64,000 nucleotides of DNA from an uncultured Paracoccus sp. (lineage in GTDB: Bacteria > Pseudomonadota > Alphaproteobacteria > Rhodobacterales > Rhodobacteraceae): contig NZ_CAMEFG010000007.1 in NCBI RefSeq assembly GCF_945915435.1, positions 21,357-85,356 on the forward strand, given 5' to 3'. The notes under the pieces are model-generated. The model was not told where the DNA came from, did not search any database, and saw only the letters and a list, made by a program, of their open reading frames with translations. Each line of letters opens with the position of its first letter. Within the stretch, counting starts at the first letter, position 1. Shown here in pieces: positions 49,425-57,916 of the stretch. Both the position numbers and the translations under genes were made by a program.

Positions 49425-51360
49425 ACCCTTCGACATGGCAGCGGCCGAGGCGCTGCACCCGAACTGGAAGCGCGACGATCACCTGCTGGCCGTCCTTGCC
49501 CGCAACGCCGCCGCGCATCCCGCCGAAATCGCCCTGCGCGAACGCGACCGGGGCATCTGGCACGAATACACATGGGCCGACTATCTGGCCGGGGTGACGG
49601 AATTCGCCGCCGGGCTTGAGGCGCAGGGCGTCGGGCCGGGCGATATCGTGCTGGTGATCGGGGACAACCGCCCCAACCTCTACATGGCGATGCTGGGCAT
49701 CTGCGCCTTGCGCGCGATCCCCTCGCCCGCCTATTCCGACGCGCCTTCGGACGAACTGGCCGCGCAGATGGTGCGCGAGAATATCCGCACCGCCATCGCC
49801 GAGGACCAGGAGCAGGTCGACAAGCTGATGGAGGCGCGCGAGCGTCACGCCGGCCTGTCGCTGATCGTCTACGACGACCCGCGCGGGTTGCAGGGGCGCG
49901 AGCCGGACGGCGTGCAGGGCTTCGACGACATCCGCGCGCAGGGCGCGGCGCGGATCAAGGCCGAGCCGGGACTGGCGGGCGATCTGGTCGCGCGCGCTTC
50001 GGTCCATGACGTGGCGGTGCTGATGCATTCCTCGGGCACGACCGGCGCGCCCAAGGGCATCCCGCTGAAACACGGCCATGTGCTGTCGGGCGTGCGCAAC
50101 GCCGCCGCCGCCGGGTACTTCCGGCAGGGCGAGACCCATATGGCCTATCTGCCGATGGCATGGGTGGGCGATTTCATCTTTTCCATCGGCGCCGGGCTTG
50201 AGCTGCGCTTCAACGTCAACATCCCCGAGGATCAGGAAACCGCGATGCACGACCTGCGCGAGATCGCGCCGACGCTGTATTTCGCATCCCCCCGCGCATG
50301 GTCGGCGATGCTGACGCGCGTGCAGGTCGGCATGGCCGAGACGGGCGGGCTGAAACGCCGACTCTACGATTTCTTCATGCCCAAGGCGATGGAGGCCGAG
50401 CGCGCCCGGCTGGACGGCAAGCCCGGCGCGCGCCCCTGGCGCTGGCTGGGCGAATTGCTGGTCTACGGCCCTCTGCGCGACCGGCTGGGACTGGCGCGGG
50501 TCGAGCGCGCCTATACCGCGGGCGAGGCGATCGGCGAGGACGTTTTCCTGTGGTTCCGCGCCCTTGGCCTGAACCTGCGCCAGTTCTACGGCCAGACCGA
50601 AAACTGCGCGCTGGCCGTGGCACAAAAGCCCGAGGATATCTCCCTGACCACCGTGGGCCGCCCCTTCCCCGGCGTCGAGATGCAGATCGACGAACATGGC
50701 GAGATCCTGCTGAAGGGCGACAATATCTTCGACGGCTATTTCCAGAATCCGAAATCGACCGCCGAAACGCTGGTCGACGGCTGGCTGCACACCGGCGACG
50801 CGGGCCAGATCGAACCCGACGGGCAGCTTGTCGTGCTGGGCCGGGTGTCCGAGGTGGTCGAAAAGGCCGACGGCACCCGCTTCATCGCGACCTATATCGA
50901 GAACCGGCTGAAGTTCAGCCCCTATATCAAGGACGCCGCCGTGATCGGAAAGGGGCGCGAGATCCTGACCGCCATCGTCTGCATCGACTTTCAGGCGGTC
51001 GGCCAATGGGCGCAGGAAACCGGCGTGGCCTATACGTCCTATGCCGAACTGTCGCAGGCCGCCCCGGTCTATGGCCTGATCGAACGCGAGATCGCCGATG
51101 TGAACGCCCATCTGCCGCATGGCCTGTCGGTGGCGCGTTTCGTCAACCTGCACAAGGAATTCGACCCCGACGACGGCGAGGTGACGCGGACCCGCAAGCT
51201 GAAACGCAATGTCATCGACGAGCGTTATGGCCCGATCATCGAGGCGCTGAATGCAGGCGACAGCCAGATCGATTTCAAGGCGCAGATCACCTATGAAAAC
51301 GGGCAGACCGGATCGCTTGACCGCCTGCTGCGGCTGGCTGACGTGAAGGAGGCGCGCTGA
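49414..51360 (+). CDS. Long-chain-type AMP-dependent acyl-CoA synthetase in ABC operon
   Basis: A 648-residue ANL ligase of the long-chain/very-long-chain layout. P-loop MHSSGTTGAPKGIPLKHGH; LPMAWVGDFIF; AYTAGEAIGEDVFLWFRALGLNLRQFYGQTE; LHTGDAGQIEPDGQLVVLGRVSEVVEKADG; EVTRTRKLKRNVI at the C-terminus. It lies inside a HAAT ABC operon (overlaps the ATPase gene by 11 nt and the permease start by TGATG), so it most likely activates the imported acid to its CoA ester and traps it. Substrate (fatty, aryl or dicarboxylic acid) is not readable. Confidence 0.9.
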   Translation: MQHEPFDMAAAEALHPNWKRDDHLLAVLARNAAAHPAEIALRERDRGIWHEYTWADYLAGVTEFAAGLEAQGVGPGDIVLVIGDNRPNLYMAMLGICALRAIPSPAYSDAPSDELAAQMVRENIRTAIAEDQEQVDKLMEARERHAGLSLIVYDDPRGLQGREPDGVQGFDDIRAQGAARIKAEPGLAGDLVARASVHDVAVLMHSSGTTGAPKGIPLKHGHVLSGVRNAAAAGYFRQGETHMAYLPMAWVGDFIFSIGAGLELRFNVNIPEDQETAMHDLREIAPTLYFASPRAWSAMLTRVQVGMAETGGLKRRLYDFFMPKAMEAERARLDGKPGARPWRWLGELLVYGPLRDRLGLARVERAYTAGEAIGEDVFLWFRALGLNLRQFYGQTENCALAVAQKPEDISLTTVGRPFPGVEMQIDEHGEILLKGDNIFDGYFQNPKSTAETLVDGWLHTGDAGQIEPDGQLVVLGRVSEVVEKADGTRFIATYIENRLKFSPYIKDAAVIGKGREILTAIVCIDFQAVGQWAQETGVAYTSYAELSQAAPVYGLIEREIADVNAHLPHGLSVARFVNLHKEFDPDDGEVTRTRKLKRNVIDERYGPIIEALNAGDSQIDFKAQITYENGQTGSLDRLLRLADVKEAR

Positions 51361-52238
51361 TGGCCTATTTCCTCGAACTGCTGATAAACGGCGCGCTGAC
51401 CGGGCTGATGTATTCGCTGGCCGCGCTGGGTTTCGTGCTGATCTACAAATCGGCGGGCGTGCCGAACCTCGCGCAGGGCGCGGTGGTGATGACGGCGGCC
51501 TATGTCGTGTGGATCATGGTTTCGTCCGGCGTGCCGCTGTGGATCGCGATTCCGGCGGGCATGGCGGTCATGTTCGCATTCGGGCTGGTGGTCGAGCGGC
51601 TGCTCTTGCGCCGCATGGTCGGCCAGCCGGTCATCATGGTCGTCATGCTGACGCTGGGGCTGGAGATCCTGCTGCGCGGGCTGGTGCCGGGGCTGCTGGG
51701 ATCGACGCCACGCTCGCTGGATCTGGGGATCGGCTTTGCGCCGGTGATCCTGGGCGATGTCTTCATCAACCGCACCTATCTGGTCGGCGGCACCATCGCG
51801 CTTCTGCTGGTGGGGGCCTCGCTGCTGTTCTTCCGCACGCGGATCGGGACCAAGCTGCGCGCGGTATCCGACGACCACGTGTCAAGCTGGGCCGTCGGCA
51901 TCTCGGTCGAGCGCGCCATCGGCATCTCGTGGGGCCTTGCCGGGGTGACGGCGGTGGTCGCGGGGGTGCTGTGGGGTTCGGCGCAGGGGGTGGACTGGAC
52001 GCTGTCGATGCTGCTGTTCCCGGCGGTCGCGGTGGTCATCCTGGGCGGCATCGACTCGATCCCCGGCGTGCTGGTCGGCGGCATCCTGGTCGGCGTGCTG
52101 GGGTCGGTCATTCCCGGCTATCTGGACAGCTATGTCGGGGGCGGCACGCGCGACGTGGTGACCTCGCTCATCATCCTGCTGACCATCATGGTCCGCCCAT
52201 ACGGCATCTTCGGCCGCGAAGACATCGAGAGGATCTGA
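51360..52238 (+). CDS. HAAT-type ABC permease (LivH-like), cluster 1
   Basis: A 292-residue membrane protein with about eight helices. LivH marks: LINGALTGLMYSLAALGFVLIYKSAGVPNLAQGAVVM at the N-terminus, RAIGISWGLAGVTAVVAGVLWGSAQGVDWTLSM, and VVILGGIDSIPGVLVGGILVGVLGSVIPGYL. The start overlaps the ligase stop (TGATG) and livM-like follows after 3 bp. Confidence 0.93.
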   Translation: MAYFLELLINGALTGLMYSLAALGFVLIYKSAGVPNLAQGAVVMTAAYVVWIMVSSGVPLWIAIPAGMAVMFAFGLVVERLLLRRMVGQPVIMVVMLTLGLEILLRGLVPGLLGSTPRSLDLGIGFAPVILGDVFINRTYLVGGTIALLLVGASLLFFRTRIGTKLRAVSDDHVSSWAVGISVERAIGISWGLAGVTAVVAGVLWGSAQGVDWTLSMLLFPAVAVVILGGIDSIPGVLVGGILVGVLGSVIPGYLDSYVGGGTRDVVTSLIILLTIMVRPYGIFGREDIERI

Positions 52239-52241
52239 CCC

Positions 52242-53315
52242 ATGTTCTACCGTCTCTCGGGCACCTATCACACGACCTACGAATCGGACCGCAAGCTGTG
52301 GAAGATCCCGGCGGACCGCTGGCAGGTGATCGCGGTCCTCGTGCTGGCCGTGGCCGCGCCGTTCCTCGTCTCGCCGCTGTACCTGGGCAGCTATGTCCTG
52401 CCCTGGGTGATCTGGTCGGCGGCGGCCCTGTCGCTGACGCTGCTGATGGGTATGGCCGGGCAGTTGCATTTCGGCTTTGCGGCGGTGATGGCGATCGGGG
52501 CCTATTCCTCGATCCACCTCGTCCGCTTCGGCGTCCCGTTCGAGATCGCGCTGATCCTGTCGGGGCTGATCGCCGCCGGCATCGGCACGGTCTTCGGCGC
52601 CGCCGCCCTGCGGGTCAAGGGGCTGTATCTGGTCATGGCCACGCTGGCGATGCAATATCTGGTCGATTGGGTCGTGGTGAACGTGCCCGCCATTTCCGGC
52701 GGCGCCCATGCGACGTTGCGCACGCCTGCCGTCAGCTTCCTGTTCGTGGATGTCAGCAGCCTTGCCTCGCGCTACTGGCTGGCGCTTGGCTGGGCGGTGT
52801 TGCTGACGCTGTTCTTCCTGAACGTCAAGCGCACCAGCTTTGGCCGCGCGCTGGTGGCGATCCGCGACAAGGATTTCGCCGCCGCGGTGATCGGGGTCGA
52901 TCCGTTCCGCACCAAGATGATGGCCTTCTTCACCTCATCCTTCATGGGGGGCGTGACGGGGGCGATCCTGGCCTATTGCTACTATCGCGCGGTGACGCCC
53001 GAGCAGTTCGGCTTCGACGTGTCGATCCAGCTTGTGGCGATGGTGCTGGTCGGCGGGCTGGGGTCGGTCATCGGGTCCTACCTGGGCGCGGGCTTCGTGC
53101 TGCTGGCGCCGATCTTCCTGACCAACTTCATCGCCGGGATGGCGGGCGCGGGCTGGATCCCGGTCAGCCAGAACTTCCTGTCGCACCTGCCGCTGATCAT
53201 CTACGGCGCCATGATCATCGGTTTCCTGCTGTTCGAGCCGCTTGGCCTTGCCAAGATCTACGACAACATCCGCAAATATTTCCTGGTCTGGCCTTTCCGC
53301 CACGCCAAAAGCTGA
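52242..53315 (+). CDS. HAAT-type ABC permease (LivM-like), cluster 1
   Basis: A 357-residue membrane protein. After a 25-residue polar N-terminus come about ten helices with the LivM marks LLMGMAGQLHFGFAAVMAIGAYSSIHLV, RVKGLYLVMATLAMQYLVDWVV, AIRDKDFAAAVIGVDPFRTKMMAFFTSSFMGGVTGAILA and MVLVGGLGSVIGSYLGAGFVLLAP. It forms the translocation pore with the LivH-like partner. Confidence 0.93.
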   Translation: MFYRLSGTYHTTYESDRKLWKIPADRWQVIAVLVLAVAAPFLVSPLYLGSYVLPWVIWSAAALSLTLLMGMAGQLHFGFAAVMAIGAYSSIHLVRFGVPFEIALILSGLIAAGIGTVFGAAALRVKGLYLVMATLAMQYLVDWVVVNVPAISGGAHATLRTPAVSFLFVDVSSLASRYWLALGWAVLLTLFFLNVKRTSFGRALVAIRDKDFAAAVIGVDPFRTKMMAFFTSSFMGGVTGAILAYCYYRAVTPEQFGFDVSIQLVAMVLVGGLGSVIGSYLGAGFVLLAPIFLTNFIAGMAGAGWIPVSQNFLSHLPLIIYGAMIIGFLLFEPLGLAKIYDNIRKYFLVWPFRHAKS

Positions 53316-53353
53316 CCTTTGAGGGGAGGAACGCAACAATGGGAGGACAACAC

Positions 53354-54595
53354 ATGAACCGGATACGCAAGACCGCGCTGTCGGCGGTGCTGGCGGCGGG
53401 GGCCTCGTTCGGGCTGGCCGCGCCGATGCAGGCGGAAGAGATCAAGTTCGGCCTGCTTCAGGACTTCACGGCGGTCTATACCTTCGTGACCGGCGAATAC
53501 AACCAGGGCCAGCGCGACTACCTGACCCTGATCAACGAGGAAGGCGGCGTCGAGGGCCATACCTTCACCGCCATCGTGCGCGACACCGGCAACCAGCCGC
53601 AGCGCGGGATCGAGGCCTACAACCGCGCGAAAGAGGAAGGCGCGATCCTGTTCGACTTCCTGTCCACCCCGGTTTCCGCCGCGATCCTGGATCAGGCCAA
53701 TGCCGACCAGCGCGTGGTCATCACGCCCGCGCATGGCCGCGGCGACGCATCCGACGGGACGGTCTTTCCCTATATCTTCCCGGCAATGGCCACCTATTGG
53801 GCGCAGGCCGCGAACCTGATCGACCATATCAAGCAGCATGACGGCGGGCTGGACGGCAAGAAGATCGCCATCGTCCATATCGACAGCCCCTTTGGGCGCG
53901 AACCCCTGCCGATCCTGGATGAACTGGCCGGTCAGGAAGGTTTCGAATACCGCGCCTTTCCCTATGCCAGCCCCGGCAACGAACAGTCGGCGGCGTGGTC
54001 CGAGGTGCGCCGCTATCGGCCCGATCACGTCCTGATCTGGGGCGCGGGCGGCGGCCAGGCCGTTTCCGTGCGCACCGCGATCCAGAACGGCATCGCGCCC
54101 GAGCAGATCTATTCCGTGATCTGGCTGGCCGAAACCGACGCGGCCAATGTCGGTCCGCAGATGACCGGCGTGAAGCGGTTCGAGGCGAGCGCCTCGGGCA
54201 CCGATCACCCGATCATCCAGCGCATCCAGGAAAAGGTGATCGAACCGGGCAAGGGCGCGGGCGATGCCGCCAATGTCGGCACCAGCTATTACAACCTGGG
54301 CGTGGCCACGATGGCGATCTCGGTCGAGGCGGCACGGCTTGCGCTGGAGGACGGCGGCCCCCTGACCGGCGAGACGCTGAAAGCCGGTTTCGAAAGGGTC
54401 GCGGACTATGACGCCGAGGGGCTGATGCCCGCCGTCACCTTCAGCGAGCAGGATCACCAGGGCGGCGGCGCGGGCCGCGTCTCGCAATGGGACGGCTCGG
54501 CCTGGGTGCCGGTGTCCGACTGGCATGCCGCATTCCCCGAGATCGTGCGCGCCGAGATCGAGGAATCCGCCGCCCATTACGGTTCGGGGAACTGA
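53354..54595 (+). CDS. HAAT-type ABC substrate-binding protein, cluster 1
   Basis: A 413-residue periplasmic protein: signal peptide 1-27 (ends APMQA before EEIKFG), then a type 1 periplasmic-binding fold. Marks are IKFGLLQDFTAVYTFVTGEYNQGQRDYLTLINEEGGVEGH, IFDFLSTPVSAAIL (as ILFDFLSTPVS), KKIAIVHIDSPFG and VGTSYYNLGVATM. ATGs at 53339 and 53354 both have GGAGG-type sites; 53354 gives the more usual signal length. It delivers ligand to the cluster 1 permease; the neighbouring CoA ligases suggest a carboxylic acid. Confidence 0.92.
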   Translation: MNRIRKTALSAVLAAGASFGLAAPMQAEEIKFGLLQDFTAVYTFVTGEYNQGQRDYLTLINEEGGVEGHTFTAIVRDTGNQPQRGIEAYNRAKEEGAILFDFLSTPVSAAILDQANADQRVVITPAHGRGDASDGTVFPYIFPAMATYWAQAANLIDHIKQHDGGLDGKKIAIVHIDSPFGREPLPILDELAGQEGFEYRAFPYASPGNEQSAAWSEVRRYRPDHVLIWGAGGGQAVSVRTAIQNGIAPEQIYSVIWLAETDAANVGPQMTGVKRFEASASGTDHPIIQRIQEKVIEPGKGAGDAANVGTSYYNLGVATMAISVEAARLALEDGGPLTGETLKAGFERVADYDAEGLMPAVTFSEQDHQGGGAGRVSQWDGSAWVPVSDWHAAFPEIVRAEIEESAAHYGSGN

Positions 54596-54599
54596 CGCC

Positions 54600-55388
54600 A
54601 TGTCTGCGCTGACGCTCGAAAACGTCGAGGTGATCTACGACAAGGTGTTCCTCGCCATCAAGGGCGTCTCGCTTGAGGTCGGCAAGGGGGAAATGGTCGC
54701 GCTTCTCGGCTCGAACGGGGCGGGCAAGTCGACGACGCTCAAGGCGATCTCGGGGCTGCTCGGCCCCGAGAGGGGGCTGGTCACGCGCGGCGACGTCACC
54801 TGGGACGGGCAGTCGCTGCTGGGACGCGGGGCGCCCGAACGGGTCGCCTCGGGGCTGGTGCATGTGCTGGAGGGGCGGCGCATCTTCGGCCACCTGACGC
54901 CCGACGAAAACCTGATTGCCGCCTGGCGCGGCGGCAATTCGGGACGCTTCAACGAATTGCGCGACCAGGTCTATACCTACTTCCCGCGCCTGAAGGAACG
55001 GATCAAGTCCAAGGCGGGCTACCTGTCGGGGGGCGAGCAGCAGATGCTGGCCATCGGCCGCGCGCTGATGACCGAGCCGCGCCTGATCATGCTGGACGAA
55101 CCCTCGCTGGGCCTGTCGCCGCTGCTGGTGCAGGAGATCTTCGGCATCATCCAGGAAATCAACGCGCGCGAACACCTGTCCGTCCTGCTGGTCGAGCAGA
55201 ACGCGGCGGCGACGCTGGATATCGTCAGCCGCGCCTATCTGATCGAGAACGGCCAGATCGTGATGTCCGGCTCGGCCGAGGTGCTGAAGGCCAACCCGGA
55301 CGTGCAGGACTTCTACCTTGGCGGGGCGGGCAAGGTCGATTACCGCAACGTCAAGCATTACCGCCGCCGCAAGCGCTGGCTGGCCTGA
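54600..55388 (+). CDS. HAAT-type ABC transporter ATPase (LivF-like), cluster 1
   Basis: A 262-residue ABC ATPase: Walker A GSNGAGKST, signature YLSGGEQQMLAIGRALM, Walker B LIMLDEPSLGLSP, H-loop VLLVEQNAAATLDI, and the LivF hallmark VHVLEGRRIFGHLTPDENL. It has an unusually basic C-terminal tail (YRNVKHYRRRKRWLA). The second ATPase of the cluster 1 importer; 4 bp after the binding-protein gene. Confidence 0.93.
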   Translation: MSALTLENVEVIYDKVFLAIKGVSLEVGKGEMVALLGSNGAGKSTTLKAISGLLGPERGLVTRGDVTWDGQSLLGRGAPERVASGLVHVLEGRRIFGHLTPDENLIAAWRGGNSGRFNELRDQVYTYFPRLKERIKSKAGYLSGGEQQMLAIGRALMTEPRLIMLDEPSLGLSPLLVQEIFGIIQEINAREHLSVLLVEQNAAATLDIVSRAYLIENGQIVMSGSAEVLKANPDVQDFYLGGAGKVDYRNVKHYRRRKRWLA

Positions 55389-55399
55389 GGGGGCTTTAC

Positions 55400-56608
55400 A
55401 TGAGCGAATTCTTCGACGCCGACGAAACCCGCCCGGCGGCCATCCGCGAAGCGGCGCAGCTTGACGCGCTGAATGCGCAGATCGCGCGGATGCGTGCCGA
55501 CCAGCCATATTGGGCCGAACGGCTGGGGCCGGGGCCGCTGGCCAGCCTGCGCGACCTGGCCGCCCTGCCGGTGCTGCGCAAATCCGACCTGACCCGGATG
55601 CAGGCCGAATCCGCGCCCTTTGGCGGGCTGAACGGCGGGCCGGTGGCGGGGCTGCGGCGGCTGTTCATCTCGCCCGGCCCGATCTACGACCCCGAGGGGC
55701 GCGGGACCGACTGGTGGGGTTCGGCCCGCGCGCTTTACGCGGCGGGCGTGCGCCGGGGGGATGTGGTGCTGAACACGTTTTCCTATCACCTGACGCCCGC
55801 CGCCTTCATCTTTGAAGGCGGTGCCGAGGCGATCGGCTGCCCGGTCATTCCCGCCGGTCCCGGCAATACCGCCGACCAGCTTGTGGCGATCGCCCATTAC
55901 CGTCCGCGCGTCTATGTCGGTGTGCCGGATTTCCTGAAGATCCTGCTGGACAAGGCGGATGAGACGGGGGCCGACCGTTCGTCCTTGCAGGTGGGCATGG
56001 TGACGGGCGCGGCGCTGCCCGAAAGCCTGCGCGACGAGCTTGCGGGCCGTGGCGTGGCGGTGCGCCAATGCTATGGCACCGCCGACCTGGGCATCGTCGC
56101 CCATGAGGACGGCGGGCCGGGCATGGTCCTGGGCGAAAACACCATCGTCGAGATCCTGCGCCCCGGCACCGGCGATCCCGTGCCCGAGGGCGAGGTGGGC
56201 GAGATCGTCGTGACCCGCCTCAGCTCCGACTATCCGCTGCTGCGTTTTGCGACGGGCGACATGTCGGCGATCCTGCCTGCCTCGGGCGGGCGCACCAACC
56301 GCCGGATCAAGGGCTGGATGGGCCGCGCCGACCAGGCCGCCAAGGTCAAGGGCATGTTCGTGCGCCCCGAACAGATCGCCGCCGTCGCCCGCGCCGTTCC
56401 CGGCTGCGGCCGGTTGCGGCTGGAAGTCAGCCGCGACGGCCAGCAGGACCGGATGGAGTTGCTGGCCGAACATGACGACGGCTCGGTCCAGGCCGAACTG
56501 GCCGCCCGGCTGGCCGAGATCACTCGGCTGAAGGGTTCCGTCCGCGTCGTCGCCCCCGGCAGCCTGCCCAATGACGGCAAGGTCATCGCGGACCTGCGCC
56601 CGGCATAG
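55400..56608 (+). CDS. Phenylacetate-CoA ligase-like AMP-binding protein, cluster 1
   Basis: A 402-residue PaaK-type ANL protein. It keeps the family N-terminus (LNAQIARMRADQPYWAERL, PVLRKSDLTRMQ), CYGTADLGIVAHED in place of the A5 motif, LLRFATGDMSAIL with the conserved Asp, GWMGRADQAAKVKGMFVRPEQIA and a C-terminal ANDGK-type Lys (LPNDGKV). The usual P-loop SSGTTG is absent: the corresponding stretch reads FISPGPIYDPEG. It closes an operon that already has another CoA ligase, so it may use aryl acids or have a divergent mechanism. 11 bp after the LivF-like gene. Confidence 0.85.
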   Translation: MSEFFDADETRPAAIREAAQLDALNAQIARMRADQPYWAERLGPGPLASLRDLAALPVLRKSDLTRMQAESAPFGGLNGGPVAGLRRLFISPGPIYDPEGRGTDWWGSARALYAAGVRRGDVVLNTFSYHLTPAAFIFEGGAEAIGCPVIPAGPGNTADQLVAIAHYRPRVYVGVPDFLKILLDKADETGADRSSLQVGMVTGAALPESLRDELAGRGVAVRQCYGTADLGIVAHEDGGPGMVLGENTIVEILRPGTGDPVPEGEVGEIVVTRLSSDYPLLRFATGDMSAILPASGGRTNRRIKGWMGRADQAAKVKGMFVRPEQIAAVARAVPGCGRLRLEVSRDGQQDRMELLAEHDDGSVQAELAARLAEITRLKGSVRVVAPGSLPNDGKVIADLRPA

Positions 56609-56688
56609 GCGTATTTCGGCTGATCCGGGTCCGCCCGCCCGCCGGGACGGCGGCGATCTGCTGACCCTGCCCATGAACGGCCCGAAGG

Positions 56689-56705
56689 GGCGGCAAATTG
56701 CCGCC
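56689..56705. repeat. Inverted repeat downstream of ABC cluster 1
   Basis: GGCGGCAA-A-TTGCCGCC is a perfect 8-bp dyad around one base, about 80 bp after the cluster 1 stop and 150 bp before the glycosyltransferase gene. There is no T tract, so an operator or a factor-dependent stop is as likely as an intrinsic terminator. Confidence 0.4.
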
Positions 56706-56857
56706 GCCGCCATTTTGCGCCCGCCGCCCTTTCCGGCATGATCGCAGGCGGGATCGCGTGAAACGGGGGTGACGATGTGCCGGTTCGGATCAGGATGGGC
56801 GGGACATGACCAGGGTGGCGCGCGCGGGTTGGCTGGGTCGATCACGGGACCGGGCGC

Positions 56858-57757
56858 ATGATGCGCGTGGCCATCCTGCTTTGCACCCATCGCAAGGCGG
56901 CGCTGGCGCAGACCATCGCCTCGCTTGCCGATCAGGCGGTGCGGGGGGCCGAGCTGCGCCTGATCGTTGCCGATAACGACGAAACCGAGGCCGCCCGCCC
57001 CGCCATCCTGCGCGCGGGCGATGCCTTGCCCTTCGCGCTGGACTATATCCACGCCCCGGCGGGCAATATCGCGATCGCGCGCAACGCCTGCCTTGATGCG
57101 GCAGGGGACGCCGACTGGATCGCCACCATCGGCGCGGGCCATATCGCGCCCAGGGGCTGGCTGGCGGGGATGCTGGGCGCGGCACGGATCGGCGCGGCGG
57201 ATTGCGTATTCGGCCCGGTCCGCGCGCTTTACCCCCCGCAGGCGCCCCGCTGGATGCGCGAGTTGCAGCCCCATTCCCTGCCCTATGACAAGCGCACGCG
57301 CCCGCCTTGCGGTTGCGCGGGCAATGCGTTGCTGCGCTGGCGGGGCAGGCCCTGGCAGGGGCGGCGCTTCGATCCCGCGCTGGGCCGCATGGGCGGCGAG
57401 GACGCGGATTTCTTTCGCAGCATCAGCGGCATGGGCGCGCGCATGACCATCGCCAGGGGGGCCGAGGTCGCCGACCCCGTCACCCCCCACCGCCTGCGCC
57501 CCGAATGGCTGGCCGAGCGCAGCTATCGCGCCGGTCAGGCCCGCGTCCTGGAGGCGCAGCGCGGGCTGTCGCGCGCCGGGCTGCTGGGCTGGGCGGCGCT
57601 GAGGGCGGGCGGTTGCGCCGCCATGCAGGCCATCGGGTCGCAGGATGAATCGCGGCGCAACTTCTGGTTCCTGCAAGGCCAGATCTATCGTGGCATCTGC
57701 GCCGAATTGCTGGGCCGCCCCCATCCCGCCCCGGATCGCGAGACCGGACAGGGCTGA
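56858..57757 (+). CDS. Family 2 glycosyltransferase, ExoM-like, lacking the DxD motif
   Basis: A 299-residue GT-A-fold protein. It starts VAILLCTHRKAALAQTIASLADQ with the first nucleotide-sugar Asp in LIVADNDETEAA. The metal-binding acidic triad normally seen after the WIAFID stretch reads WIATIGAGHIAPRGWL here, so the DxD is replaced by GAG. The later GGEDADFF (catalytic base region) is intact. It may therefore be an inactive relative, metal-independent, or altered in donor use. No other polysaccharide gene is adjacent. Conserved pieces match exopolysaccharide ExoM-type enzymes; the acceptor is unknown. Confidence 0.8.
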   Translation: MMRVAILLCTHRKAALAQTIASLADQAVRGAELRLIVADNDETEAARPAILRAGDALPFALDYIHAPAGNIAIARNACLDAAGDADWIATIGAGHIAPRGWLAGMLGAARIGAADCVFGPVRALYPPQAPRWMRELQPHSLPYDKRTRPPCGCAGNALLRWRGRPWQGRRFDPALGRMGGEDADFFRSISGMGARMTIARGAEVADPVTPHRLRPEWLAERSYRAGQARVLEAQRGLSRAGLLGWAALRAGGCAAMQAIGSQDESRRNFWFLQGQIYRGICAELLGRPHPAPDRETGQG

Positions 57758-57916
57758 TTCCCCGCGGGCCAAAGGCCCCGGCGCGGCGCGCATGGGCAAA
57801 AACAGCCGGCCAACCGCATCAGGACGGTTCAAAGCGCCGCGACGATGCTGTAGACCTTGCCCCCGAACCGCAATCCGCCAGGGGGCGGGGGCGAAAACAG
57901 GGGGCCGGGGGCGAAA

